Made by a program: the position numbers and the translations under genes. The notes beneath the pieces were generated by a model, which was given only the letters and a program-made list of their open reading frames with translations, did no database searches and was not told the origin of the DNA. Below, piece by piece: positions 10,944 to 19,669 of a DNA stretch of 48,433 bases (positions are counted from its first letter, which is position 1; every line of letters starts with the position of its first letter). This DNA is from CAMLHP01 sp035712285 (GTDB lineage: Bacteria > Gemmatimonadota > Gemmatimonadetes > Gemmatimonadales > GWC2-71-9): assembly GCA_035712285.1 (NCBI GenBank), contig DASTBA010000122.1, positions 1-48,433 of the forward strand, written 5' to 3'.

Positions 10944-12716
10944 TCAGCCCTTCCCCGTCATCTGAATATGCAGCGCGGCCAGCTCGCGCGTATCCACCGG
11001 CGTCGGGGCTCCCTCGAACAGCGCCCGTGCGGCCGTGGTCTTGGGAAAGGCGATCACGTCCCGGAGCGACGGTGCGCCGGCCAGCAGCATGGCCACCCGG
11101 TCGAAGCCGATGGCGAAGCCCCCGTGCGGCGGTGCGCCGGCCGCCAGGCCGTCCAGCAGGAACCCGAATCGCCGCCGGATCTCCTCGGGCGGGATGCCCA
11201 GCAGCCGGAAGATCGTCCGCTGCACTGCCGGGTCGGTGATCCGGATGGAGCCGCTGCCCAGTTCGTTGCCGTTGTAGACGGCGTCATAATGCAGCGCGCG
11301 GCAGGAGCCGGGATCCGACTCCAGCAGGCCGATATCTTCCGGATGCGGCGCCGTGAACGGATGATGCGCCGGCACGTGGGCACCCGACTCGGGATCGTGC
11401 TCGAAGAGCGGGAAATCCACGACCCACAGGAAGGCATGCGCCGTCCCGGGCTTCACGTCCGCGCGCCGGCAGAGCTCGGTGCGCACGGCATGCAGCGCGG
11501 GAGAGGTCACCCGGTTACCGCCCGCCACGGCGAGCAGTGTCGCACCGATCCCGCCGCCCATGGCCGCCAGCGCCGCCGAGCCAATGGCCTTGACGCCCTG
11601 CCCTTCCCACCCGGCGTCCGCACGGCGCGCCCAGATGAGCCCGCCCGCACCCGCCGCCTTGGCCGCGGCACCAAGGGCGTCCAGTTCCTTCCGGCTGAAG
11701 GCCGTGCCCGGCTCCACGACGATGCCGCGCACGCGGCCGCCCGCTGCGATCGCGTCGTGCACGAACGGCGCCGCGTCGGGGCCGACGAAGCCGGTGAGGT
11801 CCCGGATCTCGAAGCCGAAGCGGAGGTCGGGCTTGTCCACACCGTAGCGTTCCATCGCGTCCCGGTACGCCAGGCGCGGAAACGGCACCGGCACCTCGTG
11901 CCCGCCCACGCGCCAGAGATCATGGAGCACCTGCTCCACCACCGCCTCCACATCGGCGGCGGCCACGAACGACGCTTCCAGGTCGATCTGCGTGAACTCG
12001 GGCTGGCGGTCGGCGCGCAGGTCCTCGTCGCGGAAGCAGCGCGCGATCTGGAAATACCGGTCGTAGCCGGCCACCATCAGGAGCTGCTTGTAGATCTGCG
12101 GGGACTGCGGCAGCGCGAAGAACTCGCCCGGATGCACCCGGCTGGGCACGAGATAGTCCCGCGCACCTTCCGGCGTGGGCTTGGTGAGAATCGGCGTCTC
12201 GATCTCGAGAAAACCGAGCGCGGAGAGGCTGGCCCGCGCCTGCTGGAGCAGCCGGTGCCGGAGCTGGAGGTTGGCCATCAGCTCGGGCCGCCGAAGATCC
12301 AGCACCCGGTGCCTGAGCCGCAGCTCTTCGGCCGCGAGGGCTTCCCCTTCCTTGCGGGCCACGGGAATCGCCGGCGTCTCGGCGGGACCGGTCACCTGCA
12401 GTGCGGTCACGTGGACCTCGACCTCGCGGCTCCGCAGCCCGGCGTCGCGCGCGGGTTCCGGCCGCCGGTCCACCGTGCCCTCGACCAGCACGACCGACTC
12501 GGCGCCGAGCGCCGCGGCCCGGGCCATGACGTCGGGCGGCGTCCAGCGAGGGTCGAACGACAGCTGCACCAGTCCCTCGCGGTCCCGCAGGTCCGCGAAG
12601 ACGAGACCGCCCAGGTCACGCACGCGGTGGACCCAGCCGCCCAGACGAACCGCCCGGCCGATATCGGCACTCGTGAGCGCGCCGCAATAGCCGGTGCGCA
12701 AAGCAGTGGCCGTCAT
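10944..12716 (-). CDS. aspS: Aspartyl-tRNA synthetase
   Basis: This is a bacterial-type AspRS of 590 residues from ATG 12716, the usual length. An in-frame extension upstream overlaps the previous gene and does not match the family. An N-terminal OB fold (about 20-110) binds the anticodon. Class II motif 2 is visible as CFRDEDLRADRQPEF, the QSPQIYKQLLM substrate loop is present, the bacterial GAD insertion lies in the middle, and motif 3 (GFAIGFDRVAML) is near the C-terminus. The RDLGG loop in the OB fold has Leu, as in discriminating enzymes, rather than the His of many non-discriminating ones. That is a weak hint that tRNA-Asn is not charged by this enzyme. It charges tRNA-Asp in the cytoplasm. 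Confidence 0.97.
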   Translation of the reverse strand: MTATALRTGYCGALTSADIGRAVRLGGWVHRVRDLGGLVFADLRDREGLVQLSFDPRWTPPDVMARAAALGAESVVLVEGTVDRRPEPARDAGLRSREVEVHVTALQVTGPAETPAIPVARKEGEALAAEELRLRHRVLDLRRPELMANLQLRHRLLQQARASLSALGFLEIETPILTKPTPEGARDYLVPSRVHPGEFFALPQSPQIYKQLLMVAGYDRYFQIARCFRDEDLRADRQPEFTQIDLEASFVAAADVEAVVEQVLHDLWRVGGHEVPVPFPRLAYRDAMERYGVDKPDLRFGFEIRDLTGFVGPDAAPFVHDAIAAGGRVRGIVVEPGTAFSRKELDALGAAAKAAGAGGLIWARRADAGWEGQGVKAIGSAALAAMGGGIGATLLAVAGGNRVTSPALHAVRTELCRRADVKPGTAHAFLWVVDFPLFEHDPESGAHVPAHHPFTAPHPEDIGLLESDPGSCRALHYDAVYNGNELGSGSIRITDPAVQRTIFRLLGIPPEEIRRRFGFLLDGLAAGAPPHGGFAIGFDRVAMLLAGAPSLRDVIAFPKTTAARALFEGAPTPVDTRELAALHIQMTGKG

Positions 12717-12765
12717 GCGGAACACACTCCCTGTCGCTGCCTGTTCATGGATTCGTGCGGGGCGC

Positions 12766-13221
12766 TCAGCGCGACTCGGCGTCCGCCAGCGCGTGAAAGA
12801 ATGCCGCGCCATCCGGCGCCGACATCAGGCGCTGCCGCAGCCCCTCGTTCCGGGCGAGTCGGGCGATGCGGCTCAGCGCCTTGACATGCTCCCCGGCGCA
12901 GCGCTCCGGCCCCACCAGCATGAAGAAGAGACTGACCGGTTCACCGTCCAGCGCATCGAACGCGACCGGCACCGCCGAGCGGCCGGCGACCGCCGCCAGG
13001 TCCGGAGCCGCCGGCGAACGTCCGTGCGGAATCGCCACGCCGAAGCCGATGCCGGTGCTCAGCACCTGCTCCCGCTCCTCGACCGACCGCAGGAGCTCCG
13101 CCACCTGTCCCCCCGTCTGCCGGGCCATCAGTTCCGCCAGTTCCCTGAGGACTCCCCGCTTGTCGGTGGCCACAAGGGGGACGCGCACCCGGTCCGGCGT
13201 CAGGAGATGGGTCAGAAGCAT
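12766..13221 (-). CDS. PTS EIIA (PtsN/fructose-type) domain protein
   Basis: This is a single EIIA domain of the mannitol/fructose/Ntr family, 151 residues from ATG 13221. The phosphorylatable histidine is His66 in GFGVAIPHGR, and the C-terminal helix bundle (LSRIARLARNEGLRQRL) is typical. No HPr, EI or sugar permease is nearby. It is therefore more likely a regulatory PtsN-like phosphocarrier than part of a sugar transporter. It heads the minus-strand run, 49 nt before aspS, and is divergent from rlmN across about 56 bp. No clear Shine-Dalgarno precedes the ATG. An in-frame extension of 30 codons upstream would overlap rlmN and is not family-like. Confidence 0.85.
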   Translation of the reverse strand: MLLTHLLTPDRVRVPLVATDKRGVLRELAELMARQTGGQVAELLRSVEEREQVLSTGIGFGVAIPHGRSPAAPDLAAVAGRSAVPVAFDALDGEPVSLFFMLVGPERCAGEHVKALSRIARLARNEGLRQRLMSAPDGAAFFHALADAESR

Positions 13222-13277
13222 GCAGGCGGGGGCGACGGCATGGGGCGAAACGTAACCGTCAAGGATTATCTTTGGAA

Positions 13278-14333
13278 ATGGACCGCGCGCCGACGCTGCT
13301 GGACCTCTCACCGGCCGATGCCGACCGCCGCCTCGCCGACTGGGCGGCTGCGCGGAAGCTGCCCGCCTATCGCGTCACGCAGTTGTTGCGCCGGCTCTGG
13401 CAGGCGCCGGTGGCGGCCTGGCGCGATGCGACCGAGCTGCCGCTCTCGCTCCGCGCGGAGCTCGAGGCCGAATGGCCGCTTTCGCGCCTCACGCTGGACG
13501 TCGAGCAGCACTCGGCGGATGGCACCCGGAAATACCTCTGGCGGCTGGCCGATGGCGAGGCCATCGAGTCGGTCCTGATCCCCACCGGTTCCCGTCGCAC
13601 GCTCTGCATTTCCTCCCAGGCCGGCTGCGCGCTCAAGTGCGCGTTCTGCGCCACCGGCACGATGGGCTTCCGCCGGAACCTGACTCCGTTCGAGATCGCC
13701 GGCCAGGTCCGGGAGCTCGTGCTCCGGGATGCGGCCGACAAGCCCTCCAACATCGTGTTCATGGGCATGGGCGAGCCACTGCTCAATTGGCCGGCGGTGG
13801 ATGTCACCCTGTCCATCCTGAACCAGCCGGAGGGCTTCGGCATCGGCGCCCGGCACATCACGGTGTCCACCGTGGGCATTCTGCCGGGCATGGAAGCGTT
13901 CGCCCGGAGGCCGGAGCAGTTCCGGCTGGCCATCTCGCTCCACGCGCCGGCACCGGAGCAGCGGCTTCGCATCATGCCGGTGCAGAAGAAATACGGGCTG
14001 GACCAGGTCCTGAAGGCGGCCGAGGCCTTTCGCCGGCGGGTGACGTTCGAGTACGTGATGATCGCGGGGGTGAACGACGCCCCGGCCGACGCCGATGCGC
14101 TGTCGCGCCATGCGAAGCGCCTGGGCGCATTCGTCAACATCCTCCCGCTCCACCCCGGCGGCGCGCCCGGCCTGGTGCCCACGGCGCCAGCCGCCATCCG
14201 CACCTTCGCGGCCCGGCTCCGGAGTCACGGAGTCGAGGCCACCGTCCGCCGGAGCCGGGGGCTCGACATCAGCGCCGCCTGCGGCCAGCTCAAGGTGGAG
14301 ATGGAGCGCAAGCGCCGCCGCGCCGTCAGCTGA
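13278..14333 (+). CDS. rlmN: 23S rRNA (adenine2503-C2)-methyltransferase RlmN
   Basis: This radical-SAM enzyme methylates A2503 of 23S rRNA and A37 of some tRNAs. The protein is 351 residues from ATG 13278. The 4Fe-4S ligands are Cys117, Cys121 and Cys124 in GCALKCAFCATG. Cys110 (TLCISSQAG) and Cys335 (SAACGQL) match the two further catalytic cysteines of the E. coli enzyme. A TTG at 13272 is an alternative start and lies 6 nt after AAGGA, whereas the ATG is 12 nt after it. The gene converges on the 2-hydroxyacid dehydrogenase, and their ends overlap by 8 nt in the palindrome TCAGCTGA. The 56 bp before it show no convincing -35/-10 pair. Confidence 0.96.
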   Translation: MDRAPTLLDLSPADADRRLADWAAARKLPAYRVTQLLRRLWQAPVAAWRDATELPLSLRAELEAEWPLSRLTLDVEQHSADGTRKYLWRLADGEAIESVLIPTGSRRTLCISSQAGCALKCAFCATGTMGFRRNLTPFEIAGQVRELVLRDAADKPSNIVFMGMGEPLLNWPAVDVTLSILNQPEGFGIGARHITVSTVGILPGMEAFARRPEQFRLAISLHAPAPEQRLRIMPVQKKYGLDQVLKAAEAFRRRVTFEYVMIAGVNDAPADADALSRHAKRLGAFVNILPLHPGGAPGLVPTAPAAIRTFAARLRSHGVEATVRRSRGLDISAACGQLKVEMERKRRRAVS

Positions 14334-15300
14334 CCAGGTTCGGCGGCGGCTCACCGCGGCCGAACGCCTCGATGTTCCGGAGCACCAGTTCCCCCATCGC
14401 TTCGCGCGCTTCCACCGTGGCGCTGCCAAGGTGCGGCAGGAGGACGGCCCGCTCGCTCACTGCGAGCACCGGATGGACCGCCGGCTCCCGCTCGTGGACG
14501 TCGAGGCCGCAGCCCGCGATCCGGCCCGCGGTCACGGCCGCGGCCAGTGCATCCTCATCAATCACCTCTCCGCGCGCCGTGTTGACGAGCAGGGCGTGCC
14601 GGGGCATCAGGGCCAGGCGTTCGGCATTGATGATGTGGCGCGTGGCTGGCGTCAGCGGGCAGTGCAGCGAGATCACATCCGCATGTTCCAGAAGGAGCTC
14701 GAGCGAGTCATCCCGCACGGCGTCCACGCCCCCGAGCAGTTCCGCGGACGCCTCGGAGCGTGAGTAGTAGCGGATCCTCATGCCGAGACCACTTGCCGCC
14801 CGGCGGGCCGTGGCGGAGCCGATCCGCCCCATGCCCACGATGCCCAGGGTCCGTCCGGACAGCGACATGCCCAGCAGCTGGGTGGGTGCCCAGCCAGTCC
14901 ACCGCCCCGACCGCACCAGGCGCTCCCCTTCGGAGGCCCGGCGCGCGACCATGAGCATGAGCGTGATCGCCAGCTCCGCCGTGGCGTCCGTCAGTACCCC
15001 CGGTGTGTTCGTCACCAGGATGCCGGCCCGCTGCGCCGCCACAAGGTCAATATGATTCACGCCGACGCCATAATTGGCGATGAGGCGGGTACGCGGCGCG
15101 GGCTCGAAGACACGAGCGGGAAGCGGATCCGCCACGGTGGGAACCAGCACGTCGGCGCCGGCCAGCAGGCGGCGAAGCTCGGCCTCGCCAGGCGGCGCGT
15201 CGTCCGCCCGCAGGCGCACATCGTAGCGCGACTCGAGCGCCGCCTCGATACGGGACGGGAGCCGCCGGGTCAGGGCCACCGTCAGTCTGGGTGATGCCAT
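14326..15300 (-). CDS. D-2-hydroxyacid dehydrogenase (glyoxylate/hydroxypyruvate reductase type)
   Basis: This 324-residue NAD(P)-dependent dehydrogenase starts at ATG 15300, with GAGGA 6 nt upstream. The Rossmann motif GIVGMGRIG lies at 153-161. Catalytic residues are Arg243 (NTARGEVID), Glu272 (DVHEREP) and His290 (LLPHLGSAT). The N-terminal substrate loop has NYGVGVNHIDL, typical of glycerate dehydrogenase and glyoxylate reductase. It is divergent from a glycerate 2-kinase, so the pair probably converts hydroxypyruvate or glyoxylate-derived tartronate semialdehyde to D-glycerate and then to 2-phosphoglycerate. Other 2-keto acids cannot be ruled out. An in-frame extension upstream of 15300 overlaps the kinase gene and is not homologous. 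Confidence 0.92.
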   Translation of the reverse strand: MASPRLTVALTRRLPSRIEAALESRYDVRLRADDAPPGEAELRRLLAGADVLVPTVADPLPARVFEPAPRTRLIANYGVGVNHIDLVAAQRAGILVTNTPGVLTDATAELAITLMLMVARRASEGERLVRSGRWTGWAPTQLLGMSLSGRTLGIVGMGRIGSATARRAASGLGMRIRYYSRSEASAELLGGVDAVRDDSLELLLEHADVISLHCPLTPATRHIINAERLALMPRHALLVNTARGEVIDEDALAAAVTAGRIAGCGLDVHEREPAVHPVLAVSERAVLLPHLGSATVEAREAMGELVLRNIEAFGRGEPPPNLVS

Positions 15301-15359
15301 GAACGATCCTCGTGTCTGACACTGGAATCCCGGGACACTGGCGCTGGCGCCGCGATCCC
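15301..15359. promoter_or_regulatory. Divergent control region of the glycerate genes, with palindrome
   Basis: This is the 59 bp between the dehydrogenase start (minus) and the preferred glycerate kinase start (plus). It contains GTGTCTGACAC at 15312-15322, a perfect 5-bp inverted repeat around a central T. It fits the GT(N)3AC core recognised by many FadR-subfamily GntR regulators. Seen: the palindrome and its position between divergent genes. Inferred: that it is an operator. No regulator gene is adjacent, and -35/-10 elements are not clear. Confidence 0.35.
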
Positions 15360-16616
15360 ATGCGCGATGATGTCGTGCGCTGCTTCGCGGCAGGCATCGC
15401 CGCCGCTGATCCCGCTCAAGCGACCCGGAAGGCCCTCGCACGAGCCGACGTGAAGCCCAGGTTCACCCGGCTCGTGGCCGTCGGCAAGGCCGCGCTCCCG
15501 ATGGCGCACGCAGCCGACACCCTCCTGCGGACGGGCTCCTCGGCGTGGGACCGGGCGGTGGTCGTGCCACCGGCCGGCGCGCCGATCATCCCGGCCTGGC
15601 TGCCGGTTGTTCCCGGTGAACATCCCCTGCCGGGACCCGCGTCCGTGACCGCGGCTGACGCCGTCGGACGCGCCGTCGAGGGCTTGTCCGCCGCCGACAC
15701 GGTCCTGCTGCTCCTGTCAGGGGGGGCGACGAGCCTGATGGCGGCACCGGTGCCGGGCGTCTCGCCGCACAGCCTGGGACGGATCTTTGCCGACGTGCTG
15801 GCCAGCGGACTCGACATTCACGAGGCCAACATCATCCGGAAGCGCTTCCTGCGCTGGGGTGGCGGCCGGCTGGCCGCTGTTCTCGGGAATGCCGCATGCC
15901 TCACGCTCGCGATCTCCGATGTCATCGGCGACCAGCCCGCCTCCATCGGCTCCGGGCCGGTCACCGCCGATCCCGCCACCGCGGCGGACGTCGCCAGACT
16001 GTCGGCCCACAGCGGCATCCGGTTGCCGGATGATGCACGCCACCTGCTGGACGACGTCACCGCGCATCCCGAACGTGAGACCCCGAAGCCGGACGACTCA
16101 TGCTTTCGGAACGTGCAGCATCACATTATCGCCTCGAATCGGGATGCCGTCGCGGGCGCGGCGCATGCGGCGGCGGGCGCCGGCTGGGCAATCACGAGCA
16201 GCCCGGAACCGCTGCAGGGAGACGCCGCCGCAGCCGGCGGGGAGATCGCACGCCGGCTGCTTACCATGCGGGACGGCAGGCGGCACGCGCTCATCCTGGG
16301 AGGGGAGACCACCGTCACGATCCGTTCCGGCGCCGGACTCGGCGGGCGCTCGCACGAGCTGGCCCTTGCCGCTGCACGTGAGCTGGAGGGGATGGATCGC
16401 GTCCTGCTGCTGGCCGCCGGCACCGACGGGCGGGACGGCACCACCGGCAGTGCCGGTGCGATCGTGGATGGCGCGTCGTGGCAGGTGATGTCCGGCGCCG
16501 CCGACGCTCTGGCTCGCCACGACAGCGGCACCGTGCTCGGCCGGGCCGGCCTTGCCCTGCACACCGGGCTCACCGGCACCAACGTGATGGACGTCGTGAT
16601 CGGGCTGTGCTGGTAG
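15360..16616 (+). CDS. Glycerate 2-kinase (MOFRL family)
   Basis: This 418-residue protein of the GckA/TtuD family phosphorylates D-glycerate to 2-phosphoglycerate with ATP. The N-terminal domain has AVGKAALPMAHA near residue 40 and LLLLSGGATSLMAAP near 120. A conserved Lys-Arg pair lies in HEANIIRKRFLRWGGGRLA. The C-terminal MOFRL domain has LILGGETTV and LLAAGTDGRDGTTGSAGA, ending with HTGLTGTNVMDVVIGL. I chose ATG 15360 because family members start MRDDxxxxF. A GTG at 15312 would add 16 residues and leave only 11 bp between divergent genes. It ends 3 nt before the convergent LytR-C gene. Confidence 0.92.
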   Translation: MRDDVVRCFAAGIAAADPAQATRKALARADVKPRFTRLVAVGKAALPMAHAADTLLRTGSSAWDRAVVVPPAGAPIIPAWLPVVPGEHPLPGPASVTAADAVGRAVEGLSAADTVLLLLSGGATSLMAAPVPGVSPHSLGRIFADVLASGLDIHEANIIRKRFLRWGGGRLAAVLGNAACLTLAISDVIGDQPASIGSGPVTADPATAADVARLSAHSGIRLPDDARHLLDDVTAHPERETPKPDDSCFRNVQHHIIASNRDAVAGAAHAAAGAGWAITSSPEPLQGDAAAAGGEIARRLLTMRDGRRHALILGGETTVTIRSGAGLGGRSHELALAAARELEGMDRVLLLAAGTDGRDGTTGSAGAIVDGASWQVMSGAADALARHDSGTVLGRAGLALHTGLTGTNVMDVVIGLCW

Positions 16617-16619
16617 GTA

Positions 16620-17045
16620 TCAGGGATGCAGCGGCATCGGCTCATTGAAGTCGTGCCCCAGCAGGACCGTCACATCCACGCCGCGCAGCGAGTCGGGCGC
16701 TTCGCGAATCTGGCCGGCGCCGAGTGCCCGGGCAACAACCCGGGCCCGGTCGCGGTCACCGCGCCGCACCAGGAGCGTGGTCTGCGCCACCGAATCGGTA
16801 TTGCCGTAATTCACGACATCAATGCCCTGCGACCGCAGCAGCCGGGTGGCGGCGCGCGCCAGCCCGGCGCGCCCGGTGCCGTTCAGCACCTCGACCACTG
16901 CGGTGCGCTTCCCGTCCGGCACCGGCCAGGCGAGTTCGCCCGGCGCACGCGCCGCGGTCAGGGAGGCGACGGAGGGCGCCGCCGGCTTTCTGCTGGTCCA
17001 CACCACGGCCACCGCGACCACGATCGCCGCCGCCGCGGCCAGCAT
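16620..17045 (-). CDS. LytR C-terminal domain protein
   Basis: This 141-residue protein has one N-terminal membrane anchor (about 2-17) and a single LytR_C domain (about 45-135). The start VVEVLNGTGRAGLARAATRLL is characteristic, and alpha/beta repeats with DVTVLLGHDF follow at the end. In other bacteria this domain is the tail of LytR-CpsA-Psr cell-wall ligases or stands alone as here. Its role, possibly peptidoglycan or polymer binding outside the membrane, is not established. It begins 2 nt after the yqeK stop and is the last gene of the trp/pan operon. Confidence 0.8.
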   Translation of the reverse strand: MLAAAAAIVVAVAVVWTSRKPAAPSVASLTAARAPGELAWPVPDGKRTAVVEVLNGTGRAGLARAATRLLRSQGIDVVNYGNTDSVAQTTLLVRRGDRDRARVVARALGAGQIREAPDSLRGVDVTVLLGHDFNEPMPLHP

Positions 17046-17047
17046 GA

Positions 17048-17641
17048 TCAGCCGGCGACGAGACTGTTCCAGAAGCGCACCATGGGGTCGAGCAGCGGCC
17101 AGCCGGAGGCGATCACGTGGGCCATGCGCGTGCGTGCCACTTCGCGAAGCACGTAGGTTGTGCGGGAAGGAAACTGGGCGGCCAGCTCCGCACGGCGCTC
17201 CTGCTCGAAGTCACGACCCGGCTCGAGGTAATCGGCACAGTACAGCACCCGGCCCACCATGTCCCACTCGGCGAGCCCGACCGAGTGATAGCGCACGGCA
17301 TCCAGCACGCCCCGGTCGGTCTCGCCCTCTGCCTTGGCCCGGGCGGCACTGGCGGGCCCGTGGCGGAGTTCGGCCGGTCCCTGGGTGCTCGAGGCCCATT
17401 GTTCCAGCGTCGCCGGGGCGGCGTCACGCAGGGCGTCGTGCAGCCACACCGCCCGCAACCATCGGTTCCGCTCCGAATCCGGCACACCGATGATCTCGGC
17501 CCAGTGCGCCGCGAGCTCGGCCACCCGGGTCACATGCTCCACCCGCTCCGGCGACATCTCGGCCCACGCCGGGAGCGTGGGCCGGAGCGCGGGTGACGCC
17601 GGGCGAAAGTGCGGCACCGGCTCCGGTTCAGCCTTCGGCAC
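17048..17641 (-). CDS. yqeK: YqeK-type HD hydrolase
   Basis: This 197-residue HD-domain protein resembles YqeK, a symmetrical Ap4A hydrolase in Gram-positives. Motifs in order are ERVEHVTRVAELA with the first metal histidine, AVWLHDALRD with the HD pair, ELRHGPASAA, VRYHSVG, and LYCADYLEPGRDF, which is highly typical of YqeK. About 28 residues of Pro-rich leader precede the domain. The GTG start overlaps panD by 14 nt. An internal ATG at 17557 (AEMSPERVEH) would remove the leader. yqeK usually sits beside nadD and rsfS. Here both are missing and it follows panD instead. Confidence 0.85.
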   Translation of the reverse strand: MPKAEPEPVPHFRPASPALRPTLPAWAEMSPERVEHVTRVAELAAHWAEIIGVPDSERNRWLRAVWLHDALRDAAPATLEQWASSTQGPAELRHGPASAARAKAEGETDRGVLDAVRYHSVGLAEWDMVGRVLYCADYLEPGRDFEQERRAELAAQFPSRTTYVLREVARTRMAHVIASGWPLLDPMVRFWNSLVAG

Positions 17642-18008
17642 GCAGGGGCGGCCGGACGATCCGGTTCTTCCCGTCCACGAACACCACGCGCGGCTGGTAG
17701 TGCGCGGCCTCCTGCTCGGTGTAGGCCCCGTACGCGATCAGGATCACGAGATCGCCGGGCAGGCCGAGGCGCGCTGCAGCGCCGTTCAGCTGCAGGACGC
17801 CGGACCCGCGCGGACCGGGAATGACGTACGTATTGAAACGCGCACCGTTATTCACGTTGACGACCTGGATTTCCTCGTACTCCATCAGGTCGGCCGCCTC
17901 GAGCAGATCCTCGTCCACCGTGAGCGACCCTTCGTAATGCAGGTCCGCCGACGTGATGGTGGCGCGATGGATCTTGGACTTCATCAGATGGCGCAGCACG
18001 CGACTCAC
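17628..18008 (-). CDS. panD: Aspartate 1-decarboxylase PanD
   Basis: This 126-residue pyruvoyl enzyme makes beta-alanine from aspartate for pantothenate. The self-cleavage site Gly27-Ser28 is visible in LHYEGSLTVDEDLL. MKSKIHRATITSADLHYEG is the classic N-terminus, preceded here by eight residues from a GTG start that overlaps the panC stop (GTGA). The C-terminal half has VIPGPRGSGVLQLNGAAA and LVILIAYG, as expected. It sits last in panB-panC-panD. Confidence 0.96.
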   Translation of the reverse strand: MSRVLRHLMKSKIHRATITSADLHYEGSLTVDEDLLEAADLMEYEEIQVVNVNNGARFNTYVIPGPRGSGVLQLNGAAARLGLPGDLVILIAYGAYTEQEAAHYQPRVVFVDGKNRIVRPPLRAEG

Positions 18009-18856
18009 TCTCCTCCCAGGATGACATTGTCGATCAGCCGGGTGGTGCCGACGCGGGCCGCCATGGCCACGATCGTGCCTGGTTCGGCGATGTCCACGGC
18101 GCGCAACTGCTCCGGCTCGACCACTGCAATATACTCGGCGCTCACCCCCGGAAACACCGCGAGCCGCTCGTGCATGGCGGCGAGCAGGCGCTCGGCCCGC
18201 CGCTCCCCCACCGCGAAGGCGGTGCGTGCGGCGAAGAGCGCCGCACTGAGGCCCGCCGCCTGCGCCCGGGCGGTTTCATCGAGATAGAGGTTCCGGCTGG
18301 AGAGGGCGAGTCCGTCCGGCTCGCGCACCGTCGGCACGCGCTCGAGCCGCACGCGCCAGTCGAGGTCCCGCACCATCTGACGGATCAGCGTGAACTGCTG
18401 GATGTCCTTCTGCCCGAAGCAGGCCACGTCGGGCTCGAAGATGTGGAACAACTTGCCCACGACGGTGAGCACACCGGCGAAGTGTCCGGGACGCACCGCA
18501 CCCTCCCACCGTTCGGCCGAGGCGCCCGGCAGGATGCGCGTGCCGGCGGCGCCGTCCGGGTACATCTCCTCCCCATCCGGAACGAAGAGCAGGTCCACGC
18601 CCCGGTCCCGGGCCAGCGCCCGGTCGCGGGCCAGGTTTCTCGGGTAGCGGGCGAGATCCTCGGTGGGCGCGAACTGCAGCGGATTGACGAAGATGCTCAT
18701 CGCCACGGCGTCCGCGAGCCGGCGGGCCGAGTCCACGAGTGCGAGATGCCCCTCATGGAGCGCCCCCATGGTCGGCACCAGTGCCACCCGGCGTCCCTCC
18801 TCGGCGCGCGCGCGGCGCCAGGCGCGTACCTGTCCGATCGCCGTCGCCTCGAGCAT
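18005..18856 (-). CDS. panC: Pantothenate synthetase PanC
   Basis: This 283-residue protein joins pantoate and beta-alanine with ATP. The nucleotidyltransferase motif PTMGALHEGHLAL has His34 and His37. The family strings FVNPLQFAPTEDLARYPR and CFGQKDIQQFTLIRQMVRDL are complete, and ALSSRNLYLD provides the KMSKS-like loop. It lies 3 nt after panB and overlaps panD. Normal length, with nothing unusual. Confidence 0.97.
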   Translation of the reverse strand: MLEATAIGQVRAWRRARAEEGRRVALVPTMGALHEGHLALVDSARRLADAVAMSIFVNPLQFAPTEDLARYPRNLARDRALARDRGVDLLFVPDGEEMYPDGAAGTRILPGASAERWEGAVRPGHFAGVLTVVGKLFHIFEPDVACFGQKDIQQFTLIRQMVRDLDWRVRLERVPTVREPDGLALSSRNLYLDETARAQAAGLSAALFAARTAFAVGERRAERLLAAMHERLAVFPGVSAEYIAVVEPEQLRAVDIAEPGTIVAMAARVGTTRLIDNVILGGE

Positions 18857-18859
18857 GCG

Positions 18860-19669
18860 CTACTCGAAGCTGTGGGAAGGATCGGGGTAGCGCCCGGCCC
18901 GGACCTCGGCGGCGAAGGCGTCCGCTGCGCTCCGGACTCCGGCAGCCAATTCCCCGTAGTGCTTCAGGAACCGGGGCGTGAAAGTGTCGTTGAGGCCCAG
19001 CATGTCGTGCAGCACCAGCACCTGACCATCACAGGCCGGGCCGGCGCCGATCCCGATGGTGGGAATGCGGATGGCACCGGTGATCCGCGCCGCCACCGGC
19101 GTCGGCATCAGCTCCAGCACCACGCTGCACGCCCCGGCGGCCTCCAGGGCGGCGGCGTCCGCCACGAGCGCCTCCGCCGCGCCGGTCTCCCGCCCCTGCA
19201 CGCGGTAACCACCCAGTGCATGCACCGACTGCGGCGTGAGCCCCAGGTGGCCCATCACGGGGATGCCCCGCTCCACCAGTGCCTCGACCGTCGGCGCCAT
19301 GGTGCGGCCGCCCTCCAGCTTGACACCGTTGGCGCCGGTCTCCTGCATGACGCGGCCGGCGTTCCGGATGGCGTCCTCGACCGAGATCTGGTAGGTGAGA
19401 AACGGCAGGTCCACGAACACCAGGGCGGACGTCCCGCGCCGCACGCTGGCCGCGTGGTAGATCATCTGGTCCAGCGTGGCGCTCAGCGTGGAATCGCGGC
19501 CTGCCAGCACCTGGTTCACCGAATCGCCCACCAGCAGCACATCCACCGCCGGGCTGTCGAGCAGCCGGGCGAACAGGGCGTCGTAGCAGGTGAGCATCAC
19601 GATGCGCCGGCCAGCGGCCTTCATCGCGGTCAGTTCCGGCACCGTGCGCGGCCGGGATTCACTCGTCAT
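18860..19669 (-). CDS. panB: 3-methyl-2-oxobutanoate hydroxymethyltransferase PanB
   Basis: This 269-residue TIM-barrel enzyme makes ketopantoate from ketoisovalerate and methylene-THF. Metal and substrate motifs are LLVGDSVNQVLAGRDSTL, GANGVKLEGG, GIPVMGHLGLTPQ, ELMPTPVA and IGIGAGPACDGQVLV. I chose ATG 19669, which overlaps the folK stop by 11 nt and gives the normal length. The longer in-frame extension lies entirely within folK. The folK-panB neighbourhood links folate and pantothenate, which both draw on C1 or pterin chemistry. Confidence 0.96.
   Translation of the reverse strand: MTSESRPRTVPELTAMKAAGRRIVMLTCYDALFARLLDSPAVDVLLVGDSVNQVLAGRDSTLSATLDQMIYHAASVRRGTSALVFVDLPFLTYQISVEDAIRNAGRVMQETGANGVKLEGGRTMAPTVEALVERGIPVMGHLGLTPQSVHALGGYRVQGRETGAAEALVADAAALEAAGACSVVLELMPTPVAARITGAIRIPTIGIGAGPACDGQVLVLHDMLGLNDTFTPRFLKHYGELAAGVRSAADAFAAEVRAGRYPDPSHSFE

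Noticed and set aside
13222..13277. Divergent promoter between the EIIA gene and rlmN
   Set aside because: TATCTT at 13267 resembles a -10, but there is no matching -35 at a usual distance on either strand.
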